A stretch of 64,000 nucleotides of DNA from Microbacterium oleivorans (GCF_001691565.1 NZ_MAYO01000003.1:682001-746000), one strand, 5' to 3'; counted from the first letter of the stretch, positions 30,073-41,465 are shown. Notes: generated from the letters alone by a model not told the origin. A program made the numbers and translations.

Positions 30073-31992
30073 CTAACCACCGGACCCGCCCGCGACCGAA
30101 CCGGTGGCGAGATGAGAATGGATGCTGGAGGCCAGCCGAGGGCCGATGCCGGGAAGCTCCTGGATCTCTTCCGGAGAGGCCTGCTTCAGCTTGCTCACCG
30201 AACCGAAATGACGGAGCAGCGCCTTGATCCGCGATTCCCCCAGCCCGGGGACCTCCGCGAGGACCGTCGTGATGTCGCGGCCGCGCTTCTTGCGCTGATG
30301 AGTGATCGCGAACCGGTGCGCCTCATCGCGCAGACGCTGCAGGAGATACAGGGCCTCGGAGGAGCGCGGCAGGATCACCGGGAAGTCGTCGTCGGGGAGC
30401 CACACCTCCTCGAGCCGCTTCGCGATGCCGCACAGGGCGATCTCCTCATGGCCCGAGTCGCGGAGCGCGCGGGCTGCGGCTGCCACCTGAGGCTGACCGC
30501 CGTCGACCAGGAGCAGCTGCGGGCGGTACGCGAAGCGGGGCCGTTTGCGCGTGGAATCCACCTCGCCCTCGGCCGTCGGATCGACCGCGTCCTGTTCCGC
30601 CTCGTCCCGATCGATGTGGGCGAGCCGCCGCATGAGCACCTGGTACATGGAGTCGGTGTCGTCGGTGGTCTCGCTCACCGAGAAGGAGCGGTACTGATCT
30701 TTGCGGGGCAGCCCGTCCTCGAAGACGACCATGGAGGCGACCACCCCGGTTCCGCCGAGGTGCGAGACGTCGAAGCATTCGATCCGCAGCGGAGCCTCGG
30801 ACATTCCGAGCGCCTCCTGCAGGTCGGTGAGCGCCTTGGTCCGAGACGTGTAGTCGCTCGTCCTGCGGGTCTTGTGCAGCATGAGGGCCTGCTGGGCGTT
30901 CAGGGTCGCCGTGCGCATGAGGTCCGCCTTCTGACCGCGCTGGGCGATCTGGACGGTGACCTTCTTGCCTCGCCGCGACTGCAGCCATTCCTCGAGTTCG
31001 GCGGTGTCGTCGGGCAGGGTCGGGACGAGCACCTGCCGGGGGATGTCCTCGGCCCCGGCCGCCCCGTAGGCACGCTGAAGGATCTGGTCGACGAGCTCGG
31101 GACCGGAGATGTCGAGCTCCTTGTCGATCGTGGTCGCGCGCACGCCGCGCACGCGTCCGCCGCGGACGATGAAGTGCTGGACCGCGGCGGAGAGCTCGTC
31201 CTCGGCGACGCCGAACAGGTCGGCATCCGTGTCCTCGCTCAGGACCAGTGCGCTGCGGTTGAGGACGGCGTCGAGAGCCTGCAGCTTGTCGCGGTACGAG
31301 GCCGCGGTCTCGTAATCCATGGCGGCGGCGGCTTCGCGCATGCGCGCTTCCATTCGCTTCGTGTAGCGCTTGTCACTGCCCGACATGAACGCGATGAAGT
31401 CATCGACGATCGCGCGGTGCTCCTCGATGGTGACCTTCATCGAGCACGGGCCGCCGCATCGGCCGATCTGACCGGGGAAGCACGGCCGCCCCGTCGCCAT
31501 CGCCTTCTTGTAGGACGAGTCGCTGCAGGTGCGGATCGGGAAGACCTTGATGAGCTGATCGATGGTGTCGTGGACCGCCCACACCTTCGGGTACGGACCG
31601 AAGTACTTCGCCCCGCGGATGCGGCGGTTCCGCGTCACGATCACCCGCGGCGCCTCGTCGCCGAGGGTCACCGCCATGTAGGGGTAGGACTTGTCGTCCT
31701 TGTACCGGACGTTGAACGGCGGCGAGTACTCCTGGATCCAGGTGTACTCGAGCTGCAGCGAGTCGATGTCGGTCGCCACGACCGTCCACTCGACCTTCGC
31801 GGCCGTCGTCACCATGCGGCGCGTGCGCTCGTGCAGCGTGTGGAGCGGCGCGAAGTAGTTCGACAGCCGCGCGCGCAGGTTCTTCGCCTTGCCGACGTAC
31901 AGGATCCGGCCGTCCGCGTCGAGGAACCGATAGACGCCGGGGTCGGTGGGGATCTCCCCCGGCTTCGGCTTGTACGGCAGGACGGAGGCCAC
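30073..31992 (-). CDS. uvrC: UvrC, excinuclease subunit C
   Basis: 639 residues. N-terminal GIY-YIG nuclease domain (DPGVYRFLD, then [14 protein letters not shown] near 30-43), central UVR motif near 200-235, C-terminal RNase H-like nuclease ([22 protein letters not shown]) and terminal helix-hairpin-helix pair. Makes both incisions during nucleotide excision repair. GTG start two bases after the uvrA stop, so uvrA and uvrC are co-translated. Confidence 0.97.
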   Translation of the reverse strand: MASVLPYKPKPGEIPTDPGVYRFLDADGRILYVGKAKNLRARLSNYFAPLHTLHERTRRMVTTAAKVEWTVVATDIDSLQLEYTWIQEYSPPFNVRYKDDKSYPYMAVTLGDEAPRVIVTRNRRIRGAKYFGPYPKVWAVHDTIDQLIKVFPIRTCSDSSYKKAMATGRPCFPGQIGRCGGPCSMKVTIEEHRAIVDDFIAFMSGSDKRYTKRMEARMREAAAAMDYETAASYRDKLQALDAVLNRSALVLSEDTDADLFGVAEDELSAAVQHFIVRGGRVRGVRATTIDKELDISGPELVDQILQRAYGAAGAEDIPRQVLVPTLPDDTAELEEWLQSRRGKKVTVQIAQRGQKADLMRTATLNAQQALMLHKTRRTSDYTSRTKALTDLQEALGMSEAPLRIECFDVSHLGGTGVVASMVVFEDGLPRKDQYRSFSVSETTDDTDSMYQVLMRRLAHIDRDEAEQDAVDPTAEGEVDSTRKRPRFAYRPQLLLVDGGQPQVAAAARALRDSGHEEIALCGIAKRLEEVWLPDDDFPVILPRSSEALYLLQRLRDEAHRFAITHQRKKRGRDITTVLAEVPGLGESRIKALLRHFGSVSKLKQASPEEIQELPGIGPRLASSIHSHLATGSVAGGSGG

Positions 31993-31993
31993 C

Positions 31994-34879
31994 TCAGCCC
32001 GCCTTGCGCGCGGGCGCCACGTCCAAGAGCTCGGCGAGGAACTGACCCGTGTGGCTCTCGGGAACCGCCGCGACCTGCTCCGGCGTGCCCGTCGCGACGA
32101 TCGTGCCGCCGCCGGACCCGCCCTCGGGGCCGAGGTCGATGACCCAGTCCGACGACTTGATGACGTCGAGGTTGTGCTCGATGACGAGGACGGAGTTGCC
32201 CTTGTCGACGAGGCTGTTCAGGACTTCGAGCAGGCGCTGGACGTCTTCGAAGTGGAGGCCCGTGGTCGGCTCGTCGAGGACGTAGATCGTCCTGCCGTTC
32301 GACCGACGCTGCAGTTCGGTGGCGAGCTTGACGCGCTGCGCCTCGCCGCCCGAGAGCGTCGTCGCGGACTGCCCGAGTCGGACGTAGCCCAGACCGACGT
32401 CGACCAGCGTCTTGAGGTACCGGTGAATCGCCTGGATCGGTTCGAAGAACTCGGCTGCCTCGGAGATCGGCATGTTGAGCACTTCGGCGATGTTCTTGCC
32501 CTTGTAGTGGACCGTCAGGGTGTCGCGGTTGTAGCGCTGGCCGTGGCACACCTCGCAGTCGACGTAGACGTCGGGCAGGAAGTTCATCTCGATCTTGATC
32601 GTGCCGTCACCAGAGCACGCCTCGCAGCGGCCGCCCTTGACGTTGAAGCTGAATCGACCCGGCTGGTAGCCGCGCGTCTTCGCCTCGGTCGTCTCGGCGA
32701 ACAGTGATCGGATCCGATCGAAGACGCCGGTGTACGTGGCCGGGTTCGAGCGGGGCGTCCGCCCGATGGGCGCCTGATCGACGTGGACGACCTTGTCGAG
32801 GTGCTCGAGGCCGGTCACACGGGTGTGCTTGCCGGCGACGCGACGAGCTCCGTTGAGCTTTGTCGCGAGGACCTCGTAGAGGATGCCGTTCACGAGAGAC
32901 GACTTGCCAGACCCGCTCACGCCGGTGACGGCGGTCAGGACGCCCAGGGGGAAGTCCACCGTGACGTTCTGGAGGTTGTTCGCTCGCGCACCGACGACAC
33001 GCAGCTGGCGGCCCTTGTCGATCTTCCGACGCTTCTTCGGCATCGCGATCGCGCGGCGTCCGCTGAGGTAGGCGCCCGTGATGGACTCCTCATCCGTCAG
33101 GAGCTGCTCCACGGGACCGGAGTGGACCACGTTGCCGCCCTCAACACCCGCGCGCGGGCCGATGTCGACGATCCAGTCGGCCGCGTGGATGGTCTCCTCG
33201 TCGTGCTCGACGACGACGAGCGTGTTCCCGAGGCTCTTGAGACGTACGAGCGTCTCGATGAGTCGACGGTTGTCGCGCTGGTGCAGCCCGATCGAGGGCT
33301 CGTCGAGGACGTAGAGCACGCCCGTCAGGCCGGAGCCGATCTGCGTCGCGAGACGGATGCGCTGCGCCTCACCGCCCGAGAGCGAGCCCGCGGCGCGGCT
33401 GAGGCTCAGGTAGTTCAGTCCCACCTGGATGAGGAAGTCGAGACGGGCGCGGATCTCTCGGAGCACCGCAGCCGCGATCGTCGCCTCGCGGTCGGTGAGG
33501 GCCATGTCGGCGAAGAAGGCCTGCGCCTCCCCGAGGCTGAGCCGCGAGGCATCCGCGATGGAGTGCCCGTGGACGAGGACCGACAGGACCTCGGGCTTGA
33601 GCCGGTCGCCGTTGCAGACCGGACACGGTACCTCACGCAGGAACTCCGACCACCGCTGGCGCTGCGTGTCAGTCTCGGCCTGGGTGAACTGGCGCTCGAT
33701 GTAGGGGATCACGCCCTCGAACCCGGACGCGTAGCGCATCTCGCGTCCGTAGCGGTTCTTCCACTTGACCGTGACCTTGTAGTTCTCACCCGACAGGACG
33801 GCGTCCTGGATGTCGGCGGGCAGCTTCTTCCACGGAGTGTCGAGGGAGAAGCCGAGGTCGTCGGCGAGCCCCACGAGCAGGCGTTCGTAGTACTGGAACA
33901 GCCCTTTGCCCTGGGTCGTCCACGGGACGATGACGCCCTCGGCGATGGAGAGTTCCTCGTCGCCGAGGAGTAGCTCGGTGTCGACGGACATGCGCGTGCC
34001 GAGCCCGGAGCAGGCGGGGCAGGCGCCGAAGGGTGCGTTGAACGAGAAGGTCCGCGGCTCGATCTCGGTGAGCTGCAGGGCGTGGCCGTTCGGGCAGGCG
34101 AGCTTCTCGCTGTAGCTCTGCCACGCGTCGTCACCCTCTTCGTCGACGAAGTTGACCTGGAGGATGCCGCCGGCCAGGCCGAGTGCCGTCTCCACCGAGT
34201 CGGTGACACGAGTCAGGATGTCGGGGCTCGCGACGAGGCGGTCGACGACGACTGCGATGTCGTGCTTGTAACTCTTCTTCAGGGTCGGCGGCTCGGCGAG
34301 CTGCACAGCCGCGCCGTCGACGATCGCGCGGGCGTAGCCCTTCGCCGACAGCTCCTTGAAGAGGTCGACGAATTCGCCCTTCTTCTGTGACACGACGGGG
34401 GCGACGATCTGGTACCGCGTCCGCTCGGGCAGCTCCATGAGCTGATCGGCGATCTGCTGGACCGTCTGTCGCTGGATGCGCTCACCGCACTCGGGGCAAT
34501 GGGGCACTCCGACCCTCGCCCACAGCAGCCGCATGTAGTCGTTGATCTCGGTGATCGTGCCCACCGTCGAGCGCGGGTTGCGGTTGGTCGACTTCTGGTC
34601 GATCGAGACGGCGGGGCTGAGACCTTCGATGAAGTCGACGTCCGGACGGTCCACCTGCCCCAGGAACTGCCGCGCGTAGGAGCTGAGCGACTCGATGTAC
34701 CGCCGCTGACCCTCGGCGAAGATCGTGTCGAAGGCGAGACTCGATTTGCCCGACCCGGACAAGCCGGTGAAGACGACCAACGAATCGCGCGGGATCTCGA
34801 GGTCGACGTTCTTCAGATTGTGGACGCGGGCGCCGCGGACACTGAGTTTGGAGGCGTGGGGAACGGGGACGATGGGCAC
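31994..34879 (-). CDS. uvrA: UvrA, excinuclease subunit A
   Basis: 961 residues. Two ABC ATPase modules: Walker [10 protein letters not shown] near residues 39-47 and GVSGSGKSS near 640, each with an LSGGEAQR signature. Zinc-binding cysteine pairs include CPECGE near 119 and CEACSGDGT in the second half. Recognises DNA damage and loads UvrB. ATG start; no clear actinobacterial LexA box (CGAAC-N4-GTTCG) is visible in the 54 bases upstream. Confidence 0.98.
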   Translation of the reverse strand: MPIVPVPHASKLSVRGARVHNLKNVDLEIPRDSLVVFTGLSGSGKSSLAFDTIFAEGQRRYIESLSSYARQFLGQVDRPDVDFIEGLSPAVSIDQKSTNRNPRSTVGTITEINDYMRLLWARVGVPHCPECGERIQRQTVQQIADQLMELPERTRYQIVAPVVSQKKGEFVDLFKELSAKGYARAIVDGAAVQLAEPPTLKKSYKHDIAVVVDRLVASPDILTRVTDSVETALGLAGGILQVNFVDEEGDDAWQSYSEKLACPNGHALQLTEIEPRTFSFNAPFGACPACSGLGTRMSVDTELLLGDEELSIAEGVIVPWTTQGKGLFQYYERLLVGLADDLGFSLDTPWKKLPADIQDAVLSGENYKVTVKWKNRYGREMRYASGFEGVIPYIERQFTQAETDTQRQRWSEFLREVPCPVCNGDRLKPEVLSVLVHGHSIADASRLSLGEAQAFFADMALTDREATIAAAVLREIRARLDFLIQVGLNYLSLSRAAGSLSGGEAQRIRLATQIGSGLTGVLYVLDEPSIGLHQRDNRRLIETLVRLKSLGNTLVVVEHDEETIHAADWIVDIGPRAGVEGGNVVHSGPVEQLLTDEESITGAYLSGRRAIAMPKKRRKIDKGRQLRVVGARANNLQNVTVDFPLGVLTAVTGVSGSGKSSLVNGILYEVLATKLNGARRVAGKHTRVTGLEHLDKVVHVDQAPIGRTPRSNPATYTGVFDRIRSLFAETTEAKTRGYQPGRFSFNVKGGRCEACSGDGTIKIEMNFLPDVYVDCEVCHGQRYNRDTLTVHYKGKNIAEVLNMPISEAAEFFEPIQAIHRYLKTLVDVGLGYVRLGQSATTLSGGEAQRVKLATELQRRSNGRTIYVLDEPTTGLHFEDVQRLLEVLNSLVDKGNSVLVIEHNLDVIKSSDWVIDLGPEGGSGGGTIVATGTPEQVAAVPESHTGQFLAELLDVAPARKAG

Positions 34880-34933
34880 CGAACAATCCTAGGTTGGGCC
34901 ACCGACACCGGCTCCGGTCTTCGCTCCGGGCGA

Positions 34934-35374
34934 TCAGTCCGCTACCGTCGTGCGGCTCCCGGCGAAGGGCTGCAACCCGTCCCGGAGGCGCTCGACGTCG
35001 TCGGCGGCGAGCCCGACGCGCTCCATCACCTGTCGCGGAACGTCCAGCGCGCTCTCGCGAAGGGCGCGACCCTCGTCCGTCAGCGCAATGTCCAGGACAC
35101 GCTCGTCGGTCGCGCGACGCCGACGCACCACACGCCCCTGCGACTCCAGGCGTTTGATCGTCGGGGACAGGCTGGCGGGTTCCACGGCCAGAACAGCTGC
35201 CAGCTCTCGCAGCGATTGCGGGTCTTTCTCCCACAGCGCCAGCATCACCAGGTATTGCGGGTGGGTGAGACCGAGGGGCTCGAGGATCGGACGGTAGATC
35301 GAGACGACGTTGCGTGCCGCGGTCACGATCGCGAAGCAGAGCTGGCTCTCCAGCCTCAACACGTCGTCGTTCAT
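34934..35374 (-). CDS. MarR-family repressor, OhrR-like
   Basis: 146 residues from the ATG at 35372-35374 (GAGG six bases upstream); two upstream in-frame ATGs exist but would overlap the operator. The N-terminus LESQLCFAI places a cysteine at position 13, where OhrR proteins carry their peroxide-sensing Cys. Tyrosines in YRPIL and PQYL match the OhrR pattern, and the winged helix follows at about 50-115. OhrR repressors are inactivated by organic hydroperoxides and normally control ohr. No ohr gene is adjacent; the divergent neighbour is a small zinc-ribbon protein. Family assignment strong, target inferred. Confidence 0.88.
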   Translation of the reverse strand: MNDDVLRLESQLCFAIVTAARNVVSIYRPILEPLGLTHPQYLVMLALWEKDPQSLRELAAVLAVEPASLSPTIKRLESQGRVVRRRRATDERVLDIALTDEGRALRESALDVPRQVMERVGLAADDVERLRDGLQPFAGSRTTVAD

Positions 35375-35389
35375 TCCGATCCTCATCCC

Positions 35390-35409
35390 ACTAATAGTTA
35401 GTACACTAA
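35390..35409. promoter_or_regulatory. Operator of the OhrR-like repressor (three half-sites)
   Basis: ACTAA (35390-35394), TTAGT (35398-35402) and ACTAA (35405-35409) form two overlapping inverted repeats with spacings of 3 and 2 bases. The site lies between the divergent repressor and small protein genes. It overlaps a possible -10 (TACACT, 35402-35407) placed 7 bases before the small protein's ATG. A/T-rich against a very GC-rich background. Confidence 0.6.
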
Positions 35410-35414
35410 TCATT

Positions 35415-35651
35415 ATGGACGATGACCGGGAACCTCGACCCCCACTCCGTCAACGCATCCGCGCAGCAGGCGGCTTCTACAAGTGGTGGAACAGTCGTCT
35501 CATCCGGTACGCCGGCCCTGCATCCGTCGGCCCGTACGAGACCGAGCCGGAACCGGTGCGTACCGAGCGCGCGTGCCCCCTATGCGGCCGGCCGATGTCT
35601 CAGCACACGTTCGACCGCACCGGCGAGCGCCCCCTCATGCACTGTCCCTGA
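35415..35651 (+). CDS. Small zinc-ribbon-like protein
   Basis: 78 residues. Basic, aromatic N-terminus (FYKWWNSRLIRYAG) and a C-terminal CPLCGRPMSQH...HCP motif that could bind one zinc ion. Function unknown; similar short CPLCG proteins are common in actinobacteria. No Shine-Dalgarno sequence, but a -10-like TACACT ends 7 bases before the ATG, so a leaderless transcript is plausible. Divergent from the OhrR-like repressor across a shared operator, so it is the most likely local regulatory target. Confidence 0.7.
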   Translation: MDDDREPRPPLRQRIRAAGGFYKWWNSRLIRYAGPASVGPYETEPEPVRTERACPLCGRPMSQHTFDRTGERPLMHCP

Positions 35652-35669
35652 CCGCGCTCGCAGCGCCCG

Positions 35670-35731
35670 GTCAGGCGTGACCTGCCCGCTCCATCGCCCG
35701 GTCAGGCGTGACCTGCCCGCTCCATCGCCCG
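35670..35731. repeat. uvrB: 31-bp perfect tandem duplication at the uvrB stop codon
   Basis: The 31-base unit at 35701-35731 (last 30 bases of uvrB, stop codon included, plus 1 base beyond) is repeated without change at 35670-35700. Because the stop is inside each copy, the UvrB protein is unaffected. Confidence 0.95.
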
Positions 35732-37783
35732 CAGCTCCTTCTTGAGGTCTTGCACTTCGTCGCGAAGACGCCCCGCGAGCTCGAACTTCAGTTCGTCGGC
35801 AGCCGCCAGCATCTGCCGGGTGAGATCTTCGATCGTGGCCTCGAGTTGGTTCGCCCCCTCCGCGGCGATCCCCTCGCGGCGGAGCTGTGGTGTCGGGCTC
35901 TTGCCCTTGCCCGACTTCGTCTTGCCTTTGCCGCGGCTGTCCATCATGTCGCGCGTGTCGCTCGCCTCTCGGGCGAGGGCGTCGGTGATGTCCGCGATCT
36001 TCTTCCGCAGCGGCTGCGGGTCGATGCCGTGCTCGAGGTTGTAGGCGATCTGCTTCTCGCGACGTCGTTCGGTCTCCTCGATCGCGGCCGCCATCGAGTC
36101 GGTGATCTTGTCGGCGTACATGTGCACTTCACCTGACACGTTTCGCGCCGCACGACCGATCGTCTGGATGAGAGATGTCCCCGACCGGAGGAATCCCTCC
36201 TTGTCGGCATCCAGGATCGCCACGAGTGACACTTCGGGGAGGTCGAGACCCTCTCGAAGGAGGTTGATGCCGACGAGCACGTCGTAGACGCCCTGGCGCA
36301 GCTCGGTCAACAGCTCGACGCGGCGGAGCGTGTCGACGTCCGAGTGCAGGTAACGCACCCGCACGCCGTGCTCGCCGAGGAAGTCGGTGAGCTCCTCCGC
36401 CATCTTCTTCGTCAGCGTCGTCACCAGTACGCGCTCGTCCTTATCGACCCGTACTCGGATCTCTTCGAGCAGGTCGTCGATCTGCCCCTTCGACGGCTTG
36501 ACGATGATCTCGGGGTCGATGAGACCCGTCGGACGGATGATCTGCTCGACCACACCGTCGGCGATCCCCATCTCGTACTTCCCGGGGGTCGCCGACAGGT
36601 AGACGCTCTGGCCGATGCGCTGCTTGAACTCGTCGAAGCGCAACGGACGGTTGTCCATCGCGCTCGGCAACCGGAACCCGTGGTCGACGAGGGTGCGCTT
36701 GCGGGAGGCATCCCCCTCGTACATCGCACCGATCTGCGGCACGGTCACGTGGGACTCGTCGATGACCAACAGGAAGTCGTCGGGGAAGAAGTCGAGCAAC
36801 GTGTGCGGCGCCTCGCCCGGCATCCGGCCGTCGAGGTGACGCGAATAGTTCTCGATGCCCGAGCAGAACCCGAGCTGCTGCAGCATCTCGAGGTCGAATG
36901 TCGTGCGCATGCGCAGTCGCTGCGCCTCGAGGAGCTTGCCCTGCGACTCGAACTCTTTCAGCCGCTCCTGGAGCTCGTGCTCGATCGTGCCGATGGCGCG
37001 CTGGACCGTTTCGGTACCGGCGACGTAGTGGGATGCCGGGAAGATCGGGACGCTCTCGAGCTTCTGCACCACATCGCCTGTGAGCGGGTGCAGCATGTAC
37101 AGCGCTTCGATCTCGTCGCCGAAGAGCTCGATCCGCACGGCGAACTCCTCGTACACCGGAATGATCTCGATGGTGTCGCCCCGCACGCGGAAGTTACCGC
37201 GCGAGAAGTCGACGTCGTTGCGGTTGTACTGCATCGCGATGAACTTGCGGATGAGGGCGTCGCGGTCGTACCGCTCCCCCACCTGCAGGGCGACCATCGC
37301 CCGGAGGTACTCCTCCGGGGCGCCGAGGCCGTAGATGCACGAGACGGTCGACACCACGACCACGTCGCGCCGACTCAGCAGCGAGTTCGTCGTCGAGTGG
37401 CGCAGCCGCTCCACCTCGGCGTTGATCGAGGAGTCCTTCTCGATGAAGGTATCCGTCTGGGGAACGTAGGCCTCGGGTTGGTAGTAGTCGTAGTAGCTGA
37501 CGAAGTACTCGACCGCGTTGTTCGGCAGGAGATCGCGGAATTCGTTCGCGAGCTGCGCCGCGAGCGTCTTGTTGTGAGCCATCACGAGTGTCGGCCGCTG
37601 GACCTGCTCGATGAGCCACGCCGTGGTCGCGGACTTGCCGGTACCCGTCGCGCCGAGCAGCACGACGTCCGTCTCGCCCGCGTTGATGCGCGCGGCGAGA
37701 TCGGCGATCGCCTGCGGCTGGTCGCCGCTGGGGACGTACTCGCTGATGACCTCGAACGGCCGAACGGATCGCGTGGTCTGCAT
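35702..37783 (-). CDS. uvrB: UvrB, excinuclease subunit B
   Basis: 693 residues. Walker A GATGTGKS near residues 43-50, the beta-hairpin [12 protein letters not shown] near 95-106, helicase motifs ([17 protein letters not shown]), and the C-terminal UVR motif near 655-690 that binds UvrC. Central damage-verification helicase of excision repair. ATG start 65 bases after coaE. Part of the rpsA-coaE-uvrB synteny block. The 3' end is duplicated in tandem. Confidence 0.98.
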   Translation of the reverse strand: MQTTRSVRPFEVISEYVPSGDQPQAIADLAARINAGETDVVLLGATGTGKSATTAWLIEQVQRPTLVMAHNKTLAAQLANEFRDLLPNNAVEYFVSYYDYYQPEAYVPQTDTFIEKDSSINAEVERLRHSTTNSLLSRRDVVVVSTVSCIYGLGAPEEYLRAMVALQVGERYDRDALIRKFIAMQYNRNDVDFSRGNFRVRGDTIEIIPVYEEFAVRIELFGDEIEALYMLHPLTGDVVQKLESVPIFPASHYVAGTETVQRAIGTIEHELQERLKEFESQGKLLEAQRLRMRTTFDLEMLQQLGFCSGIENYSRHLDGRMPGEAPHTLLDFFPDDFLLVIDESHVTVPQIGAMYEGDASRKRTLVDHGFRLPSAMDNRPLRFDEFKQRIGQSVYLSATPGKYEMGIADGVVEQIIRPTGLIDPEIIVKPSKGQIDDLLEEIRVRVDKDERVLVTTLTKKMAEELTDFLGEHGVRVRYLHSDVDTLRRVELLTELRQGVYDVLVGINLLREGLDLPEVSLVAILDADKEGFLRSGTSLIQTIGRAARNVSGEVHMYADKITDSMAAAIEETERRREKQIAYNLEHGIDPQPLRKKIADITDALAREASDTRDMMDSRGKGKTKSGKGKSPTPQLRREGIAAEGANQLEATIEDLTRQMLAAADELKFELAGRLRDEVQDLKKELRAMERAGHA

Positions 37784-37848
37784 GGATCCAGCGTAGGCCG
37801 GACCTCCGACACCGGCTCCGTCGTTCGCCGTCGGCGTGCGGAGCGCGA

Positions 37849-38445
37849 TCAGGCGGTGAGGCGGTTCCAGAGCTCGTCGGTCTGCGCGATCGTCTCGTCG
37901 AGAGAACCGGCTGTGTCGATGACGACATCGGCGATCGCCAACCGCCTCGCGTCGTCCACCTGGGCGGCCATCCGTGCATCCGCGTCAGCGGGGGTCATGC
38001 CGCGCAGCGAGAGGAGCCGCTCCCGGCGCAGCTCCGCCGGAGCGTGCGCCACGACGATCAGCTCCCACGGATCCTCCGCGCGCGCCTCCAGCAGGAGGGG
38101 CACGTCGTAGACGACGACCGCGTCCGCGTCCGCATCGAGAGCGGCGCGGAAGCGTCGGGCGGACTCGGCGCGCACCGCGGGGTGGACGATCGCGTTGAGG
38201 CGACCGACGGCATCCGGGTCGCCGAACACGCGTGACGCGAGTCCGGCCCGGTCCAGCTCGCCGCCCGGGGCCACCATGTCGACTCCGAATTCGGCTGCGA
38301 TCGCATCGAGGACCGGCGAGCCGGGTCGCTGCACCTCTCGGACGAGCGCGTCGGCGTCGACGACCACGGCACCGTGTTCGGCGAGCCGGCGAGCGATGGT
38401 GGACTTCCCCGAGGCGATTCCGCCGGTCAGCGCGATGAGAGGCAC
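37849..38445 (-). CDS. coaE: Dephospho-CoA kinase
   Basis: 198 residues. P-loop [11 protein letters not shown] near residues 6-16, then DADALVREV and the lid-region motif typical of CoaE. Phosphorylates dephospho-CoA, the last step of CoA synthesis. The GTG at 38443-38445 gives the usual length, but its GGAGG ribosome-binding sequence directly abuts the start, an unusually short spacing; no better in-frame start is visible. Usually adjacent to uvrB and near rpsA; here two signalling genes separate it from rpsA. Confidence 0.93.
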   Translation of the reverse strand: MPLIALTGGIASGKSTIARRLAEHGAVVVDADALVREVQRPGSPVLDAIAAEFGVDMVAPGGELDRAGLASRVFGDPDAVGRLNAIVHPAVRAESARRFRAALDADADAVVVYDVPLLLEARAEDPWELIVVAHAPAELRRERLLSLRGMTPADADARMAAQVDDARRLAIADVVIDTAGSLDETIAQTDELWNRLTA

Positions 38446-38468
38446 CCTCCGAGGATGCCACGGCTGCG

Positions 38469-39656
38469 TCAGGCCAGGTGCGAACGCGCTTCCTCGAGAC
38501 CGCCGAACAAGACGGATGCCTCGAGGCTCCGAGAGGCTCGCATCGCCGCCTCCCGAGCGGCGTTCATCAGGACGGTCGGGTCGTAGCCGACCGTCTCCGT
38601 CAGCCCGACGCCGATTCCGACGACCGGAAGAAGACCCGTCGGGTTGTCGGCGAGGTCGTCGATGCACCCTCGGTAGATCGCCGCACCCTGCCGCCGTGCG
38701 TCCGCCGCGGTCGTCGCCACGCCGCACACGGCCAACGTGGCGTCACCGTCCTCCCCGACGAAAGCCGATGCCGGCGCGTGACGCCGGACCGACCGCCGCC
38801 ACTGCGCCGCGAGCTCGTCCGCAGCATCCGACCCGAACGCGGCCGCCATCTCGTCCAGTCCGTCGACGTGCACGATGATCACGCTGACGAGTTCCCGGCG
38901 CCACCCGGCACGTTCGGTCATGTCTCGCAGCGCGTCGCGGTAGGTGCGCCCCAACAGGATGCCGTCGGCCGCGACGCCGTTCTCGCTGAGCCATTCGTAC
39001 CGTTGGGTCGCGCTCTTCGCCGCGCGCAGGATGGAGGTGACCACGACGGCGACCATCGTCAGGACGACGGTCGCGATGTTGGCCGAGATGGAACCGAACC
39101 ATGTCAGGAAGAAGGTCCCCTCGGGACCGTCGAGGACGAAGACGAGGAGGCGAGCCCCGTAGAAGGCCGCCCCGGCGAACAGGACCACCGACAGGAGGTG
39201 GGCGTTGCCGATACGGCCCATGGGTCGACGCATCGCCTCCCAGCCGCCGGCCAGGAAGAACACCACGATATGGGCGGCCATGACGGCCCATCCGCCCCAC
39301 GCGCCCTCGACCGGGACGCGGATGACGGCGGCGAGGAACGTGGTCACGGCGAGGGCACCGACGATCACCGACGACCATCCGATGGGGCGGTCGTTGAAGC
39401 GGCGGTTCCCCAGCCACATGAACGCAGGCGTGAGGGCGAACGCGGAGTTCCCGATGGCGATCGCCACCGCTCCCCCGATGCCCGCCGCCCAGGTGATGTA
39501 GGCGAACGACGTGGCCGTGCCGCACAAGTATGCGACCGCCCACAGACGCCCCGCCCCGGCGTCGCGGCGGCGCAGCGTCTCGATGACGAAGATGCCGGTG
39601 GCGACGAAGGCGACGAGCGCCGTCATGACCGTCACCGAGAAGAGATCCAGTGTCAT
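38469..39656 (-). CDS. Membrane protein with degenerate GGDEF-like domain
   Basis: 395 residues. Six or seven hydrophobic segments in the first ~210 residues, then a soluble domain with diguanylate-cyclase-like layout ([17 protein letters not shown] near 245-262 resembles the DxDxFK region). Where active cyclases have GG(D/E)EF, this protein reads VGEDGDA (near residues 297-303), so catalysis is unlikely; a sensing or nucleotide-binding role is possible. ATG overlaps the kinase stop (ATGA). Assignment to the GGDEF superfamily is by pattern and needs profile confirmation. Confidence 0.7.
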   Translation of the reverse strand: MTLDLFSVTVMTALVAFVATGIFVIETLRRRDAGAGRLWAVAYLCGTATSFAYITWAAGIGGAVAIAIGNSAFALTPAFMWLGNRRFNDRPIGWSSVIVGALAVTTFLAAVIRVPVEGAWGGWAVMAAHIVVFFLAGGWEAMRRPMGRIGNAHLLSVVLFAGAAFYGARLLVFVLDGPEGTFFLTWFGSISANIATVVLTMVAVVVTSILRAAKSATQRYEWLSENGVAADGILLGRTYRDALRDMTERAGWRRELVSVIIVHVDGLDEMAAAFGSDAADELAAQWRRSVRRHAPASAFVGEDGDATLAVCGVATTAADARRQGAAIYRGCIDDLADNPTGLLPVVGIGVGLTETVGYDPTVLMNAAREAAMRASRSLEASVLFGGLEEARSHLA

Positions 39657-41365
39657 CCTTCGCCCTTCCCTGCCGAGCCCGCGACGGCTGCCCTCGCCGG
39701 CAGCCGGACCATGAACGTCGTACCCTTGCCCTTGGTCGAGGTCACGGTGATGTCGCCGCCGTGCGCCCGGACGATCTCCCGGCTGATGGCGAGCCCCAGC
39801 CCTGTCCCTGCAACGCCGGACTCCGCTCGGAAGAACCGCTCGAACAGCCGATCCTGATCCTCGGGCGTCAGACCGATCCCGGTGTCGCGCACGAGGAACC
39901 ACGAGACATCACCGTCCGTGGAGCTGCTGAGGGTGATCGAGCCGCCGTCCCGGTTGAACTTGATGGCGTTGCTGATGAGGTTGTCGGCTACCTGACGGAT
40001 CCGGGCGGGGTCGACGAAGGCCGGGGTCTCCAGCACGTCGTCGGACTCGATCCGGATGGCGCGCTCGCGGGCGATCGGTGTGAGGTCGGATGCCGATGCC
40101 CGAACGACGGACCCCAGGTCGTGCATCACGGGTGAGATCGTCACTTCCGCTGACATCCGCGACGCCGTGGACGCCGCCAGGATGCCGGACACGATGCCGA
40201 GCAGCCTTTCACTGTTCCGGTACGCGACGTCCACCTGACGGCGCACCGATTCGGAGAGGTCCTCGGTGTCGAGGACGAGCTCCAGGTAGCCGAGGATCGA
40301 CGTGAGCGGTGTCCTCAATTCGTGCGAGACGGAAGCGACCAGACTGTCCCGCGCCTTGAGCGCCGTGCGCTCGTCGGTCACGTCGCGCGCGACGAGGACC
40401 ACGCCCGCCGGATTGCCGTCGGCATCCCGCATGCGCCGCGCCGTCAGACTCAGAGCCGCACGGCGGGAGTCCGAGACCGCGTACCAGACGACGACGTCGC
40501 TGAAGGTCTCCCCCCGGATGATGCGGGACAGCGGACGATCCTCGGTCGCCAGCGGTGTCTCCCCGTCGGCGGCGAAGATCAGCTCGCCACCATCGGCCCT
40601 GCCGAATCCGGGGATCCGCTGCTGGAACCGACCGAGGGCGTCGTTGACGAAGGTGATCTCGCCGTCGGCGCCCACGCGAAGGACGCCGAAATCGACGGTG
40701 TCGAGGACCTCCGTCAGCAGTTGCTCCTGTCGACTCGCGTGACGGAGCGCCGCCGTGAGGCGCTGCGCCTGACGATCGAGCAGGACACGCTGAGCGAGGA
40801 AACGACGTGTCGAGTTGTAGGTGGATGCCCCGATGGCTATGACGACGGCCGGGAGGACGATGACCGCCCAGGTGAGCTGGAAGTCGGGAACGAACAGCAG
40901 AGCGACCCAGTACGAGCCGATGGAACCGACGCAGGCGACGATGAACCACAGTCGACCCATCGAGGACAGCCACATCGTCGGAAACGCCCAGAGCAGACCG
41001 ATCCCCGGCACGTCCGACGTGCGCATGAGCCCGATCGCGACGATGTCGAGGAGAGGGATGACTGCGACCCAGGACGGGTGGAGCCGTGACCAGGGGACGG
41101 CCAGACTCGCAAGGGCAGCGACGACGACGATGATGACGCCGGGCGCGAACTGCGGAGCATCGGCGAGCCATCCGCTGGGCAGACCCGATAGGAAGATCGC
41201 CGCCACGATCGCCGTCAGGAGAATCTGATTGTTGGCGGCGACCCTGTCCCGGAGCTCGGTCAGCGGGAGCTGACGCGACGGGGCGTCGAAGAAGCGATGC
41301 ACACGCGTAGCCGCCCGGTCGGACGACGATCGATCCGCGGTCGATCCTTCGTTCTCTTGGGCCAC
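39653..41365 (-). CDS. Membrane sensor histidine kinase with PAS domain (no adjacent response regulator)
   Basis: 570 residues. Five or six N-terminal membrane helices (about 45-200), a PAS-like domain (about 215-330), dimerisation/phosphoacceptor motif SHELRTPL near 348, then ATPase motifs N ([10 protein letters not shown]), G1 (DTGIGL) and G2 (GTGLGL). All catalytic boxes are intact. GTG start with weak ribosome-binding sequence. No response regulator is adjacent; instead it is coupled to the degenerate GGDEF-like membrane protein. Located between rpsA and coaE. Confidence 0.92.
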   Translation of the reverse strand: MAQENEGSTADRSSSDRAATRVHRFFDAPSRQLPLTELRDRVAANNQILLTAIVAAIFLSGLPSGWLADAPQFAPGVIIVVVAALASLAVPWSRLHPSWVAVIPLLDIVAIGLMRTSDVPGIGLLWAFPTMWLSSMGRLWFIVACVGSIGSYWVALLFVPDFQLTWAVIVLPAVVIAIGASTYNSTRRFLAQRVLLDRQAQRLTAALRHASRQEQLLTEVLDTVDFGVLRVGADGEITFVNDALGRFQQRIPGFGRADGGELIFAADGETPLATEDRPLSRIIRGETFSDVVVWYAVSDSRRAALSLTARRMRDADGNPAGVVLVARDVTDERTALKARDSLVASVSHELRTPLTSILGYLELVLDTEDLSESVRRQVDVAYRNSERLLGIVSGILAASTASRMSAEVTISPVMHDLGSVVRASASDLTPIARERAIRIESDDVLETPAFVDPARIRQVADNLISNAIKFNRDGGSITLSSSTDGDVSWFLVRDTGIGLTPEDQDRLFERFFRAESGVAGTGLGLAISREIVRAHGGDITVTSTKGKGTTFMVRLPARAAVAGSAGKGEG

Positions 41366-41417
41366 ACCTGCACGTTACCGGGCGCCAGGCCCGTCGGCAT
41401 CCGTCGGTACAACGACC

Positions 41418-41448
41418 GAGGGGCCGGAGCACACGGCTCCGACCCCTC
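41418..41448 (-). terminator. Terminator downstream of rpsA
   Basis: GAGGGG-C-CGGAGC and GCTCCG-A-CCCCTC form a 6+6-bp stem with one mismatch and a 5-base loop, about 18 bases past the rpsA stop. Confidence 0.75.
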
Positions 41449-41465
41449 GATTCAGGTGTTGTCGA

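Noticed and set aside
29263..32142. 959-codon open frame on the + strand
   Set aside because: Antisense shadow of rapZ and uvrC, whose motifs on the minus strand are unmistakable.
34880..34933. LexA (SOS) box in front of uvrA
   Set aside because: CGAAC occurs, but the partner half-site is at the wrong spacing for the CGAAC-N4-GTTCG consensus.
36344..38110. 588-codon open frame on the + strand
   Set aside because: Antisense to uvrB and coaE; no ribosome-binding site and no family resemblance.
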